Of a stretch of DNA of 64,000 nucleotides, positions 1 through 8,052 are shown in pieces. This DNA comes from Bacillota bacterium (GTDB lineage: Bacteria; Bacillota; Clostridia; Christensenellales; Christensenellaceae), in contig JAEWMJ010000027.1 in NCBI GenBank assembly GCA_023393165.1, positions 62,001-126,000 of the forward strand, read 5' to 3'. Position numbers and translations under genes: made by a program. Position 1 is the first letter of the stretch, and the number at the start of each line of letters is the position of its first letter. The notes under the pieces were generated by a model that saw nothing but the letters and a program-made list of their open reading frames with translations, was not told where the DNA came from and did not search any database.

Positions 1-1
1 C

Positions 2-502
2 TGGGTCCGTGTATTCGGCTACGGCGTGGATCCGAAAGTATTCCCAAGCGAAAGGCTGAAAGCGGGAATCGTGTCCTACTATGTCTCGGGCGTTTACGAA
101 ATGGGCGACCGCCTGGGATTCAAATTCGACGATTTCAAGAACACCCATGAGGTGTTCACCGCGCCGGAGGACCTGCACCCGGTTTTCGGCACCGTGAAAA
201 AAGGCACGATCTGCGGGCACCGGTTCACCATGTCCGGTTACGTTGGCGGAAAAGAGGCCGTTACCCTGCGCTATGTACATAAAATCTGCAACGATGTCGC
301 CCCGGAGCCGCCGATCCACGACACGGTCCACATTGAAGGCCTTCCCGGCGACATTGATATGGAACTACGCGGCATGATGCCCCTTGATGAAAGTTATGTG
401 ACCAGCGCGGCGCCCACCGTAAACATCATCCCCGCCGTTGTGGAGGCCGAACCCGGATTCCGCCAGGCGATGGATCTTCCGGTGGTCGTTCCGATCCGGT
501 AA
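2..502 (+). CDS. Dihydrodipicolinate reductase-like NAD(P)-dependent oxidoreductase, C-terminal part
   Basis: The reading frame is open from the window edge, so the N-terminal Rossmann part is missing and only about 166 residues remain. The visible part resembles the C-terminal domain of the dihydrodipicolinate reductase-like / 2,4-diaminopentanoate dehydrogenase group, including the late PTVNIIPAVVEAEPGF stretch near residue 145 that precedes a proline-rich tail. A GTG at position 26 could be called as a start, but the frame upstream is coherent protein (VRVFGYG), so I treat the gene as truncated by the window. It ends 15 bases before a short-chain dehydrogenase with a good ribosome site, so the two are probably co-transcribed. 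The substrate cannot be told. The GC content is higher than that of the genes after 1.3 kb. Confidence 0.6.
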   Translation, partial: WVRVFGYGVDPKVFPSERLKAGIVSYYVSGVYEMGDRLGFKFDDFKNTHEVFTAPEDLHPVFGTVKKGTICGHRFTMSGYVGGKEAVTLRYVHKICNDVAPEPPIHDTVHIEGLPGDIDMELRGMMPLDESYVTSAAPTVNIIPAVVEAEPGFRQAMDLPVVVPIR

Positions 503-517
503 TCAGGAGGCAAAAAA

Positions 518-1291
518 ATGAAATATCAGTTTGACTTTACAAATAAAGTGGTGCTGGTCACCGGCGCGAGCCGGGGGCTTGGGCGGGCCTATGCCTGCGG
601 ATTCGCCGGACTTGGTGCGAAGCTGGTGCTGGCGGCAAGAGATGTGGAAAAACTGAACGAAACAGCCGAACTGGTGGAAAAGGAAGGCTGCAGGGACTAT
701 AAAGTCATCCCTTGCGACGTGCTGGATATCAAGTCCATGGACCATCTGCTTGATGAGGTGGACCGCATCTACGGAAGGCTGGACGTCCTTGTTAACAACG
801 CAGGCGTCGGGCACAAGATCCCGGCGGTAAAAGTGCCCATGGAAGAATGGCGCCGTGTAATCGGGACCAATCTGGACGCGCCCTTTTACCTGAGCGCCAG
901 GGCGGCGGAACGCTTTATGATCCCCCAGGTTAGCGGGAGCATCATCAACATCGCCTCTATGGGCGGATTTACCGGCATACCGGGCGGAGCCGCCTACAGC
1001 GCCAGCAAAGCCGGGCTGTTAAATATGACCCGCGCGCTTGCGGGCGAATGGGCAAAGGACAACATCCGCGTGAACTGCGTCTGCCCGCATTACACCGAGA
1101 CGGATATGGTGCGGCCGCTGATGCAGTACGAACAGTGGATGAAACTCAACGCCCTGCGCACCCCGCTGGGGCGTCTTGCCCAGCCGGAAGAAACGGTGGG
1201 CGCGGTGCTGTTCCTGGCGAGCGACATGGCAAGCTACATCACCGGCGGGTATATCCAGGTGGACGGAGGTTCGCTGGGCGTTGCGTACTGA
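518..1291 (+). CDS. SDR-family NAD(P)-dependent oxidoreductase
   Basis: This is a classical short-chain dehydrogenase of 257 residues, the usual family length. The cofactor motif TGASRGLG lies near residues 16-23, NNAG near 92-95, the catalytic Ser in the IASMGG region near 147, and the catalytic YSASK near 160-164. It ends with the usual DGG segment. The sequence resembles gluconate 5-dehydrogenase/3-oxoacyl reductase-like members, but substrate preference cannot be read from it. An AGGAGG site about seven bases before the ATG supports the start. It follows the upstream oxidoreductase after 15 bases, suggesting a small operon that ends at the strong hairpin at 1338-1370. Confidence 0.85.
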   Translation: MKYQFDFTNKVVLVTGASRGLGRAYACGFAGLGAKLVLAARDVEKLNETAELVEKEGCRDYKVIPCDVLDIKSMDHLLDEVDRIYGRLDVLVNNAGVGHKIPAVKVPMEEWRRVIGTNLDAPFYLSARAAERFMIPQVSGSIINIASMGGFTGIPGGAAYSASKAGLLNMTRALAGEWAKDNIRVNCVCPHYTETDMVRPLMQYEQWMKLNALRTPLGRLAQPEETVGAVLFLASDMASYITGGYIQVDGGSLGVAY

Positions 1292-1337
1292 TCGCAAATT
1301 TTTCATTATATAAATGCCGGAAGAGCAAAACTGTAAA

Positions 1338-1370
1338 AAACCCCGTTTTCAGAAAGTGAAAACGGGGTTT
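1338..1370. terminator. Bidirectional rho-independent terminator
   Basis: A 13-bp perfect stem (AAACCCCGTTTTC against GAAAACGGGGTTT) with a 7-base loop. The A-run on one side and T-run on the other let it act on both strands. It separates the plus-strand dehydrogenase from the convergent minus-strand DUF2284 gene. Confidence 0.85.
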
Positions 1371-1419
1371 CAAATGTTCGGAAGTATAAAGGCAATCCGG
1401 GCTAAAACGCGCTTGAATG

Positions 1420-1911
1420 TTATTCCACAAGAATTAATCCAAAATAATTCTGAGCTTCTTCTCTGCTTCTTAAAGTATTAATCATGTAACCGTTATTCCG
1501 GACAGTTTGAAAAACATCTATTCCGCATGCTTCCATTGCCGGTATCACATCCAGTGGAAAATTACACCCTTTCGGATTGCATTCCTTGCATTTGCCGCAT
1601 GGCCCGCTGCCAAAGGCAATCACCTTGTAATATCCGTCCAGAAATATCTCTTTTGCAACCTTTACAGCAATATCGGTAACAATAGACAGATCATGGCAGC
1701 AGAAAAGAATCGCCGTTTTGTAACAGTCTATCATTTCCTGCGTTTGCTTATAACCAGGAGATTTAGGCGGACAACGCCAACTCGCGCCGTATTTTTTACA
1801 GCCATATTGGCATTTATATATTGTCCATGGCGCTGTCACAATAGCTGCGGGTTCGATTATTTTGCTACTAACTGCACCCAGGCCGTTTAACATTTTCTGA
1901 TACTTTTCCAT
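1420..1911 (-). CDS. DUF2284-type metal-binding protein
   Basis: A 163-residue protein rich in cysteine: CKYG/CRCPP-like pairs near residues 34-50 and a CGKCKECNPKGC cluster near 110-121. This layout matches the DUF2284 family, predicted metal or Fe-S binding proteins common in anaerobes, whose biochemical role is not established. The ATG is preceded by AGAGG. It lies 57 bases downstream of the toroid-fold gene on the same strand and could be co-transcribed with it. No membrane segment or signal peptide is visible, so it is probably cytoplasmic. Confidence 0.7.
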   Translation of the reverse strand: MEKYQKMLNGLGAVSSKIIEPAAIVTAPWTIYKCQYGCKKYGASWRCPPKSPGYKQTQEMIDCYKTAILFCCHDLSIVTDIAVKVAKEIFLDGYYKVIAFGSGPCGKCKECNPKGCNFPLDVIPAMEACGIDVFQTVRNNGYMINTLRSREEAQNYFGLILVE

Positions 1912-1968
1912 AACGATTTACCTCTTTTATTGACCAAATTCCAGGCAATTATATCGCCGAACTTCCAT

Positions 1969-2805
1969 TTATCTCTTTTCAAGATTTTTTAAGATTTCGT
2001 GATAGCGTATTGTCGCCAATTCGCTTGGTTCTCCTTTTTTGCAAAAAGAAAACTTCGCCAGCTTTGGAACTACGCGTTCAACAATAATCTGTCCGTCAAC
2101 CATTTTGGATTCCAGCGCTTTTAAGGCTTCCAGAAAACGGCTGTCCTCCTTTGCGCAGTCATAAAAAGACAGTACATAAACGTAAACAAAAAGATTATAG
2201 CTGCGGAACGGATATTCGACCTGCATGAACAGGGTGCCGATCCCATAGTGGCATGGGCCGATCGGTTTCCGGATTGTCCAATGATCGAGCAGGAAGTCCA
2301 CAGCCCTGTCCAGCGCCTTATCTTTATTCAGGAAACCGCTGAAGCGGAATGCGTCCAGGACATTAAGCGTTGGGAGGGGATTTGAATACTCGGTTTCAGG
2401 ACCCCGCCCGAAGCTGAACTTGCTGCAGCGCCAGCCGCCGTCGGCTTCCTGGATATCCAAAAAGTGCCGGAAGGTTTTTTGCATCCTGGCGTCAGAGGCA
2501 TAGCCCAGGTGGCAAAGCACTTGGGCGGCGTGGGCGGTTTGGCACGGATAGATGCTTCCCTGCGGATATGTCTTGAAACGCCCGTCCTCCTGCCAAGTAC
2601 TGAAAATCAATTCGGCCGCTTCCTGAAGCAAGGGGGCCGCGGGATCCATACCCAATTCCAGCAGGAAAAGCACGCTCTCCAGCGTTGAAAACGGAGCGCC
2701 TTTCTGCAGGCGCTTGTCCGGCGTGGTCCAATAGTCGCCGCCATTATCATACCTATGTGACAATACCGCTTGGACATCCGGTAGATATTGCTCTTTTACA
2801 GCCAT
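1969..2805 (-). CDS. Prenyltransferase/squalene-cyclase-like alpha-toroid protein
   Basis: A 278-residue soluble protein with repeats typical of the alpha/alpha toroid of terpene cyclases and prenyltransferases (for example DGRFKTY, QEADGGWR and repeated leucine-rich helices). It is much shorter than a true squalene-hopene cyclase and I see no DXDD catalytic motif, so it is unlikely to be a cyclase. Homologues are common in clostridia and unassigned; some databases carry misleading names for them. A GGAGT site lies just before the ATG. Downstream on the same strand is the DUF2284 gene; whether they share a function is unknown. Confidence 0.6.
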   Translation of the reverse strand: MAVKEQYLPDVQAVLSHRYDNGGDYWTTPDKRLQKGAPFSTLESVLFLLELGMDPAAPLLQEAAELIFSTWQEDGRFKTYPQGSIYPCQTAHAAQVLCHLGYASDARMQKTFRHFLDIQEADGGWRCSKFSFGRGPETEYSNPLPTLNVLDAFRFSGFLNKDKALDRAVDFLLDHWTIRKPIGPCHYGIGTLFMQVEYPFRSYNLFVYVYVLSFYDCAKEDSRFLEALKALESKMVDGQIIVERVVPKLAKFSFCKKGEPSELATIRYHEILKNLEKR

Positions 2806-2994
2806 TTTTTACTCCATTCCCGATTGCGCATTTTCTCTGGCCAAGCCGCACGCATTTTTTGATATTATACCATATTTTTCTATCGCTTCACAATTATCTT
2901 CCGAACCAGAAGGTATAAAAAAACGCGGGTATGCCGCGCCGATCGAACGGCAAAAGCCGAATTACAAGAATCAGCCCAAAATGAATTTAAGCAA

Positions 2995-3016
2995 CGCCCG
3001 TCAATTCCGACGGGCG
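2995..3016 (-). terminator. Candidate terminator hairpin after the hydrogenase gene
   Basis: An 8-bp GC-rich perfect stem (CGCCCGTC/GACGGGCG) with a 6-base loop, about 70 bases past the hydrogenase stop codon. The U-tract on the minus strand is weak and interrupted, so termination is plausible rather than certain. Confidence 0.35.
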
Positions 3017-3085
3017 GTGCGATTAACTTTCTTGTTTATTTTTTTATGTTTGATCATTAAATATATGATCACGGCGGTTATTATC

Positions 3086-4513
3086 TTACAAATTACATTT
3101 TAATTCGCGCAGGGACATATCTATGTCCTTCTTTCCCGACTGAGTGGAATACTTTTGTATGGCGGCGGCGTATTTCACGTCGTGCGACAGGCAGGCGGCC
3201 CCGCCAATGCACCCTCCTTCACAAAACATTCCTTCAACAAAGTTTTTATCCAGCCTACCCCTGGAGATTTTCAGCAAAGCGATCCTGCATTGTTCGGCGC
3301 CGTTGCAGATCTCAGGATCCAGGCAAAAATCCGGCGATTCTTTTTTTATAACGGATTTTACCGCCTCCTGAAGACCGCCGCTTCGCGCAAAATTTCTTCC
3401 GTAGCAGGACGCGTCGTCCAGTAAATCCTCCGGCAATGATTCTATATCTATTTCCACGCCGTCAAACCACGCCTGCAGTTCTTCAAATGTGATCACACAG
3501 TCGATCAATCCGGCAATGCCGGGCTCCAGAATTTCCTTTTTTTTAGCCGTACAGGGTCCAATAAAAACAACCTTTGCCGTACTGTCCGCATTTTTGATTA
3601 ATTTTGCAGTTTCAGCCATGGGCGAAATATTATCCGATATAAATTGGGCCGCAGCCGGGAATTTCGTTTTAATATAACTTACAAAGGCTGGACAACAGGA
3701 ACTCAGTAAAAATCCTTTTTCCGTGAGTTCGCGGGCTTCTTTTTGGGCAACTATATCCGCGCCAAGCGCGGCTTCCACAACATTGCGGAACCCTATCTTT
3801 TTAAGGCCTGCAATAATCTGGCCCGGCTTTGCATAGGAAAATTGCCCGGCAAAGGAGGGCGCAATCACTGCATATACTTTATATCCACCGCCGTTATTTG
3901 AATTTTTGAGCAATTGAAGCGCGTCCACTATATACGATTTGTCAACGATCGCGCCAAAGGGGCATTGGTAAACGCAAGCCCCGCAGGCCGTGCATTTTTG
4001 GCTGTCAATAAAGGCTTTCTTGTTCTCATCTATAACGATCGCCCGGGGTACGCAGCTTTTCACGCATGGACGTTGGTTCTCAATGATAGCGCTGTAGGGG
4101 CATGCTTTCATACACCGTCCGCATTCAATACATTTTTCAAGATCAATAACGGACTGCTGCCCTTGCGATGTTATAGCGCCGGCCGGGCAGACGCTTTGAC
4201 ATCTGTGGGCAATACAGCCCCGGCATGCGTCCGTTACAAGGAAACGTTTGACAGGGCATTCGTCGCAGGCGCAGTCAATCACTTCGACAACATTCGGGTC
4301 TTCTTTATTGCCGCCCATAGCCAGTTTAACGCGTTTTTCTACAATTGCACGCTCATGATATATACAGCAGCGCATTGTTGCTTTGGGTCCCGGAATGATC
4401 TCAAGCGGAATATGATTAAACTTCTGCTCAAGCATCCCAAGGTTCTCCAGTTTTACAACTTCTTTTATAACCTTATATTTCAGTTCCTGAACTTTTGTGT
4501 CAAATAATCTCAA
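3086..4513 (-). CDS. Monomeric [FeFe]-hydrogenase, group B-like
   Basis: A 475-residue iron hydrogenase. N-terminal cysteine-rich segments occur at residues 81-110, followed by two ferredoxin-type 4Fe-4S motifs (CIECGRC..C at 128-138 and CTACGAC..C at 174-184). The H-cluster domain has all three signatures: SSCCPAF (271-277), GPCTAKKKE (319-327) and EGMFCEGGCIGG (427-438). The third differs from the ACPGGC of the well-studied group A enzymes and, with SCCPAF in place of SCCPAW, points to the poorly characterised group B. It would couple ferredoxin to proton reduction or H2 uptake in the cytoplasm. It stands alone with its own promoter at 4675-4703. The maturation genes (hydEFG) are not in this window. 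Group assignment is from motif reading only. Confidence 0.85.
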   Translation of the reverse strand: MRLFDTKVQELKYKVIKEVVKLENLGMLEQKFNHIPLEIIPGPKATMRCCIYHERAIVEKRVKLAMGGNKEDPNVVEVIDCACDECPVKRFLVTDACRGCIAHRCQSVCPAGAITSQGQQSVIDLEKCIECGRCMKACPYSAIIENQRPCVKSCVPRAIVIDENKKAFIDSQKCTACGACVYQCPFGAIVDKSYIVDALQLLKNSNNGGGYKVYAVIAPSFAGQFSYAKPGQIIAGLKKIGFRNVVEAALGADIVAQKEARELTEKGFLLSSCCPAFVSYIKTKFPAAAQFISDNISPMAETAKLIKNADSTAKVVFIGPCTAKKKEILEPGIAGLIDCVITFEELQAWFDGVEIDIESLPEDLLDDASCYGRNFARSGGLQEAVKSVIKKESPDFCLDPEICNGAEQCRIALLKISRGRLDKNFVEGMFCEGGCIGGAACLSHDVKYAAAIQKYSTQSGKKDIDMSLRELKCNL

Positions 4514-4619
4514 ATCAAATAGAATGCCTTTCCTTAAATACTGAATCTCTTAAAAAAGATTTTCTCTCAGCTCCGCAAATAAAAAACCACAAAGTCCGCC
4601 CTATCCGCCCCTTCATGGT

Positions 4620-4631
4620 TTGACCGGTCAA
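4620..4631. promoter_or_regulatory. 12-bp perfect palindrome in the hydrogenase leader
   Basis: TTGACCGGTCAA is a perfect palindrome about 45 bases downstream of the hydrogenase -10 element and about 105 bases before its start codon. Its place suggests an operator for a dimeric regulator. I cannot name the regulator. Confidence 0.4.
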
Positions 4632-4674
4632 TAAACCTGTTATTAAAATCTTCTTGATTCCGATTCACTATCCA

Positions 4675-4703
4675 ACTATAACATGTATCAAAAATACTGT
4701 CAA
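4675..4703 (-). promoter_or_regulatory. Sigma-A type promoter of the hydrogenase gene
   Basis: TTGACA (4698-4703) and TATAGT (4675-4680) on the minus strand with an exact 17-base spacer. Initiation near 4668 would give a leader of about 155 bases. The rest of the 4514-4871 gap shows no gene. Confidence 0.65.
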
Positions 4704-4871
4704 TTTTGATATTTTTTTAACAGATAATATGATCTTTTATTTTATATTTGTTCAATATGAATCTCCCAACTATATTCTGTGAATGATCCGTATTGCCTTG
4801 CCCCTCTGTCAGTAACAGCAACGTCTGGCTTTCCGGGACATTTGTTGTTTTCATGCAAAACATAGCAGGGT

Positions 4872-5672
4872 TCAGATAAACAGCAGCAGGCTGACCGCCA
4901 TTAACGCCATTCCCGATATAAGCCCGTAAATGGATAAATGGGCTTCCCCGTATTCGCGGGCGGAGGGCAGCAATTCATCCAGCGAGATAAACACCATAAT
5001 GCCCGCGACCATTGCAAAAACGACGCCAAACATGAAATCGGTTATAAAAGGCATCAGGATCAGATATCCTATCATCGCTCCCACCGGTTCCGCAAGGCCC
5101 GAAAGAAACGAATACAAAAACGCCTTCCTTTTGTTGCCCGTTGCATAATAAATCGGAACGGAAACCGCTATCCCCTCGGGGATGTTGTGAATGGCGATGG
5201 CTATGACGATTGGAATCGCTATGGACGGCGCCTGCAGCGCCGATATGAATGTGGCAAGACCCTCCGGGAAGTTATGTATCCCGACCGCAAGCGCGGTGAA
5301 CAAGCCCATACGCAGCAGCTTTGCGTGAGCGGGCTTTTTGTCGGGCATGTTTTCCACCATGGTGATATGATGCGGGTTCTTTTCCTTGGGGATCAGCTTG
5401 TCTATCAGCGCGATCAAAAGGATTCCTCCAAAGAACGCGGCAACTGTCGCCCAGGAACCCGCTTTTAAACCCAGCTCCGCAGTCAGCGCGTCTTTTGCCT
5501 TGAAGAATATCTCAATCATGGAAACGTAGATCATTACGCCTGCGGAAAATCCAAGGCTTACAGCCAGGAATTTGGTGTTTGTTTTCTTGGAAAAAAACGC
5601 TATGGCGCTGCCAATGCCGGTGCTCAGCCCGGCAAAGACGGTTAAACCAAAGGCCAGTAAAACATTATCCAT
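4872..5672 (-). CDS. zupT: ZIP-family divalent metal transporter (ZupT-like)
   Basis: An integral membrane protein with about eight hydrophobic segments and the two ZIP signature helices HNFPEGLA and HNIPEGIA, which carry the metal-binding His and Glu residues. This is the ZupT/GufA-like branch that imports zinc and other divalent metals. A longer reading frame starts at 5702, but a GGAGG sits seven bases before the ATG at 5672, and that ATG gives the usual ZupT N-terminus (DNVLLAFGLT), so I place the start there (266 residues). A His- and Pro-rich cytoplasmic loop (near residues 115-130 of the protein) lies between early helices. It is monocistronic. No metal-responsive operator is recognised. 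Confidence 0.85.
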   Translation of the reverse strand: MDNVLLAFGLTVFAGLSTGIGSAIAFFSKKTNTKFLAVSLGFSAGVMIYVSMIEIFFKAKDALTAELGLKAGSWATVAAFFGGILLIALIDKLIPKEKNPHHITMVENMPDKKPAHAKLLRMGLFTALAVGIHNFPEGLATFISALQAPSIAIPIVIAIAIHNIPEGIAVSVPIYYATGNKRKAFLYSFLSGLAEPVGAMIGYLILMPFITDFMFGVVFAMVAGIMVFISLDELLPSAREYGEAHLSIYGLISGMALMAVSLLLFI

Positions 5673-5789
5673 TTTATCCTCCAGGTTTTGGGCTTTATTC
5701 ATATATAGACAATTTTTAATGAATTATAACAGAAATTAACTTAAAAAATAAAACGATTTTTTACTGCAAACCGCTTTAAGCATCAGGAG

Positions 5790-6953
5790 CTACATTACTT
5801 TTTTCAGCAGCGGTATTCTGCGCACAACGTAATAAGCCGCCAGGAACACAAGCGGAAGACAGATAACAACCATAATGGCAAACTTGGCTGCCGGCGGCAG
5901 TTCCACCGGCCCGAACAGCAACGCGGCGCCTATGATGACAGGCGGATGGAACACGTAAACCGCAAACGAACTGTCCGATAACGCTTTCACAAATTTATTT
6001 TGCCGGTTTAGCTTTTCCCGGAAAACCGTGATCAGGCCGATATCTATTGCAATCGCAACCGCAGATTCCCAAAGTGAGAATGCGGCGCTTTGCCATGTAA
6101 AGCCGCCGTTCATGGCATCCATGTTTACCGGCGCGCCGCCATCGCCCATTAAAAGCAGCCAACCGCCCGAAGCGCCCATTAAAACAAACCAGCTGACGGA
6201 TCCGACGATAATTCCGCAAATAAGCCACCTTCTTCCGGATTCGTAACTGATTTTTGCAAACAGATCGTACCTGTACGCCAGGACGCCCGCGATAAACAGA
6301 ACGATATACTGCGCAAAATAACCCAGAAGGAAATTGTAATAGCTTGCTCCGGCAGGCGCTGCAAGCCTTATTAAGAATGCGAGGACTGCGATTATAAAAA
6401 TAAGAAACCAGATGTTTTTCGTTGTGGGATTAAGTTCCTTCTTCCCAAACGGCTCTTTTTGGGGAACAGCCCCGTAAACCGCGGAGAAAAACAGCAGCAC
6501 TATCACAAACCACAGGGGTCCCGACCCGCTGAGAAAGCTGAGGTTGCCCAGGTAACCGCCGGCATAATAATGCCAGAAATCCGGATATATGCCCGCAAAG
6601 CCGCCCAGCTCAAAATAGAGCATAAGCGGGTTTATGATCAGCATGTAAATAAGCGCGGGAACGCCCAAACGCACCATCCGGTCATTGATAAATTTCTGAA
6701 AGCCTTTACTGTCACATGATTTGGGAACAAAATAACCCGCGATCAGGAACAAAAGCCCCATCAAATAACTCTGCATCAGGGACTCGTAAAAGCCGAATCC
6801 AATGTATGACGCCAGATCAAGCGCAGCGCCTTCCTTATAGTACCAGCTGCCCATCCCGCTGTACGTTACCGCAAGATGCTGAACAACAACAAGAACAATC
6901 ACCAGGAGCCTGATATTATCGATGTACAAAAGCCGTTCCTTTTTTACCTCCAT
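5790..6953 (-). CDS. Acyltransferase 3 family membrane protein
   Basis: A 387-residue polytopic membrane protein with about ten hydrophobic helices. The N-terminus has the family-typical YIDNIR followed by a membrane helix ending in a conserved His (VVQH near residue 25), and the C-terminal half has SFAVYVFHPPV, which fits acyltransferase 3/OafA-MdoC-like proteins. These move acyl groups to sugars of the envelope or to secreted molecules; the acceptor here is unknown. A strong AAAGGAG lies before the ATG. It is flanked by a metal transporter and by a divergent ybaK gene and is probably transcribed alone. Confidence 0.8.
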   Translation of the reverse strand: MEVKKERLLYIDNIRLLVIVLVVVQHLAVTYSGMGSWYYKEGAALDLASYIGFGFYESLMQSYLMGLLFLIAGYFVPKSCDSKGFQKFINDRMVRLGVPALIYMLIINPLMLYFELGGFAGIYPDFWHYYAGGYLGNLSFLSGSGPLWFVIVLLFFSAVYGAVPQKEPFGKKELNPTTKNIWFLIFIIAVLAFLIRLAAPAGASYYNFLLGYFAQYIVLFIAGVLAYRYDLFAKISYESGRRWLICGIIVGSVSWFVLMGASGGWLLLMGDGGAPVNMDAMNGGFTWQSAAFSLWESAVAIAIDIGLITVFREKLNRQNKFVKALSDSSFAVYVFHPPVIIGAALLFGPVELPPAAKFAIMVVICLPLVFLAAYYVVRRIPLLKKVM

Positions 6954-7337
6954 AAAAAAACTCCTTTAATAAATAAAACACATTTTCCGGGTGATATGCA
7001 TTTGCCTTGTCCGTATTATATATATTTGGTATCGTATCAAATATAATTTTCCATAAGCATATTATAATTAAAAAACAATACAAATAAAAGGTTATTGACT
7101 GTTTTGCGCTTAGATATTTGATCAATCGGCTCTCTGCCCAACAAACCGCAATCTGTTGATGTAAAGTTTCTTTCGTTTATTAAAGAATAGTGTTAAACTA
7201 CTATCGGTTAATGATTGTGTTTTTTATTTTAAGGTTATATTGGAATTTATTAGAACGAACATATTTGATATAAATAAAAAACTTTCTTATTATACGGTTA
7301 ACAGGATTTCAGTTATAACCAGCCAGGAGAAGGATTT
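6954..7337. other. Divergent intergenic region without a gene
   Basis: An AT-rich region between the start codons of the acyltransferase (minus) and ybaK (plus). It must hold both promoters. I see no convincing coding sequence, and the only open frame on the minus strand overlaps the acyltransferase start and has no ribosome site. Confidence 0.5.
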
Positions 7338-7820
7338 ATGGGAAAAGAATTGAAAACCAATGCAATGCGCATCCTTGATAAATATCACATTTCTTATGAA
7401 ATCATTACTTATGAATGCGAAACATTCATTGACGGTATCTCTGCCGCTGAAAAATCCGGTATTCCGGTGGAACAAACGTTTAAGACCCTGATTGCAGTTG
7501 GAAAGAGCGGCCAGTATTATGTCTTCGTTATTCCGGCGGCAAATGAACTGGACTTTAAAGCAGCTGCAAAAACAGTTCAGGAAAAATCTGTGGAACTGAT
7601 TCCGGTAAAAGATATCACAAAGATTTCCGGATATATTCGCGGCGGGTGTTCTCCCATTGGCATGAAAAAGCAATATCAGACCATTATTCAAAAAGGCGCG
7701 CTTTCCTTTGAAAATATCGCAATCAGCGCAGGACGTATCGGAACGTCCGTTCTTTTGAATCCAAATGATTTGAAAACGGCGTCCGGCGCTATTTTTGCGG
7801 ATATCGTCGTACATTCTTAG
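7338..7820 (+). CDS. ybaK: Cys-tRNA(Pro)/Cys-tRNA deacylase (YbaK/EbsC family)
   Basis: A 160-residue protein matching the YbaK editing domain over its whole length: the N-terminal KTNAMRILD, the TFKTLIA region near residue 50, and the GGCSPIGMKK segment near residues 104-113 that forms the substrate pocket. The enzyme hydrolyses cysteine mischarged on tRNA(Pro) by prolyl-tRNA synthetase in trans. AGGAGAAGG lies nine bases before the ATG. It is a lone plus-strand gene between two minus-strand units. Confidence 0.9.
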   Translation: MGKELKTNAMRILDKYHISYEIITYECETFIDGISAAEKSGIPVEQTFKTLIAVGKSGQYYVFVIPAANELDFKAAAKTVQEKSVELIPVKDITKISGYIRGGCSPIGMKKQYQTIIQKGALSFENIAISAGRIGTSVLLNPNDLKTASGAIFADIVVHS

Positions 7821-7977
7821 GATATACAAAAATAGTCCCGGGGGAGAATCCCTCGATGTACAGCTTTTATGAACCGCTACCAGGACTTTATTTCTGCTTT
7901 AAATTCCTGATTGATTCCTCCGCCTGGCAGACTGATTGTAAAAGCAAACGCCTTTTTCAATTGATTGAATCTTTTGT

Positions 7978-8036
7978 AAAAAGGCCCGGCTTCATTATAG
8001 GCGAACCTGCATGAGCAAGTTTAAATAAAGCCGGGA
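7978..8036 (-). terminator. Terminator of the ABC-kinase-dehydrogenase operon
   Basis: On the minus strand CCCGGCTT (8028-8035) pairs with AAGCCGGG (7985-7992), followed by GCCUUUUU. The loop is long (about 35 bases). It lies just beyond the last gene of the operon that starts at 19583. Confidence 0.65.
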
Positions 8037-8052
8037 CCGTTTACCTTATATT

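Noticed and set aside
3914..4507. A 197-codon plus-strand frame opposite the hydrogenase
   Set aside because: The minus-strand frame has all hydrogenase motifs; the opposite frame has no recognisable protein features.
6916..7125. A 69-codon minus-strand frame upstream of the acyltransferase
   Set aside because: It overlaps the acyltransferase start in another frame, lacks a ribosome site, and lies in AT-rich promoter DNA.
7290..7829. A 179-codon minus-strand frame opposite ybaK
   Set aside because: YbaK motifs and a good ribosome site on the plus strand settle the coding strand.
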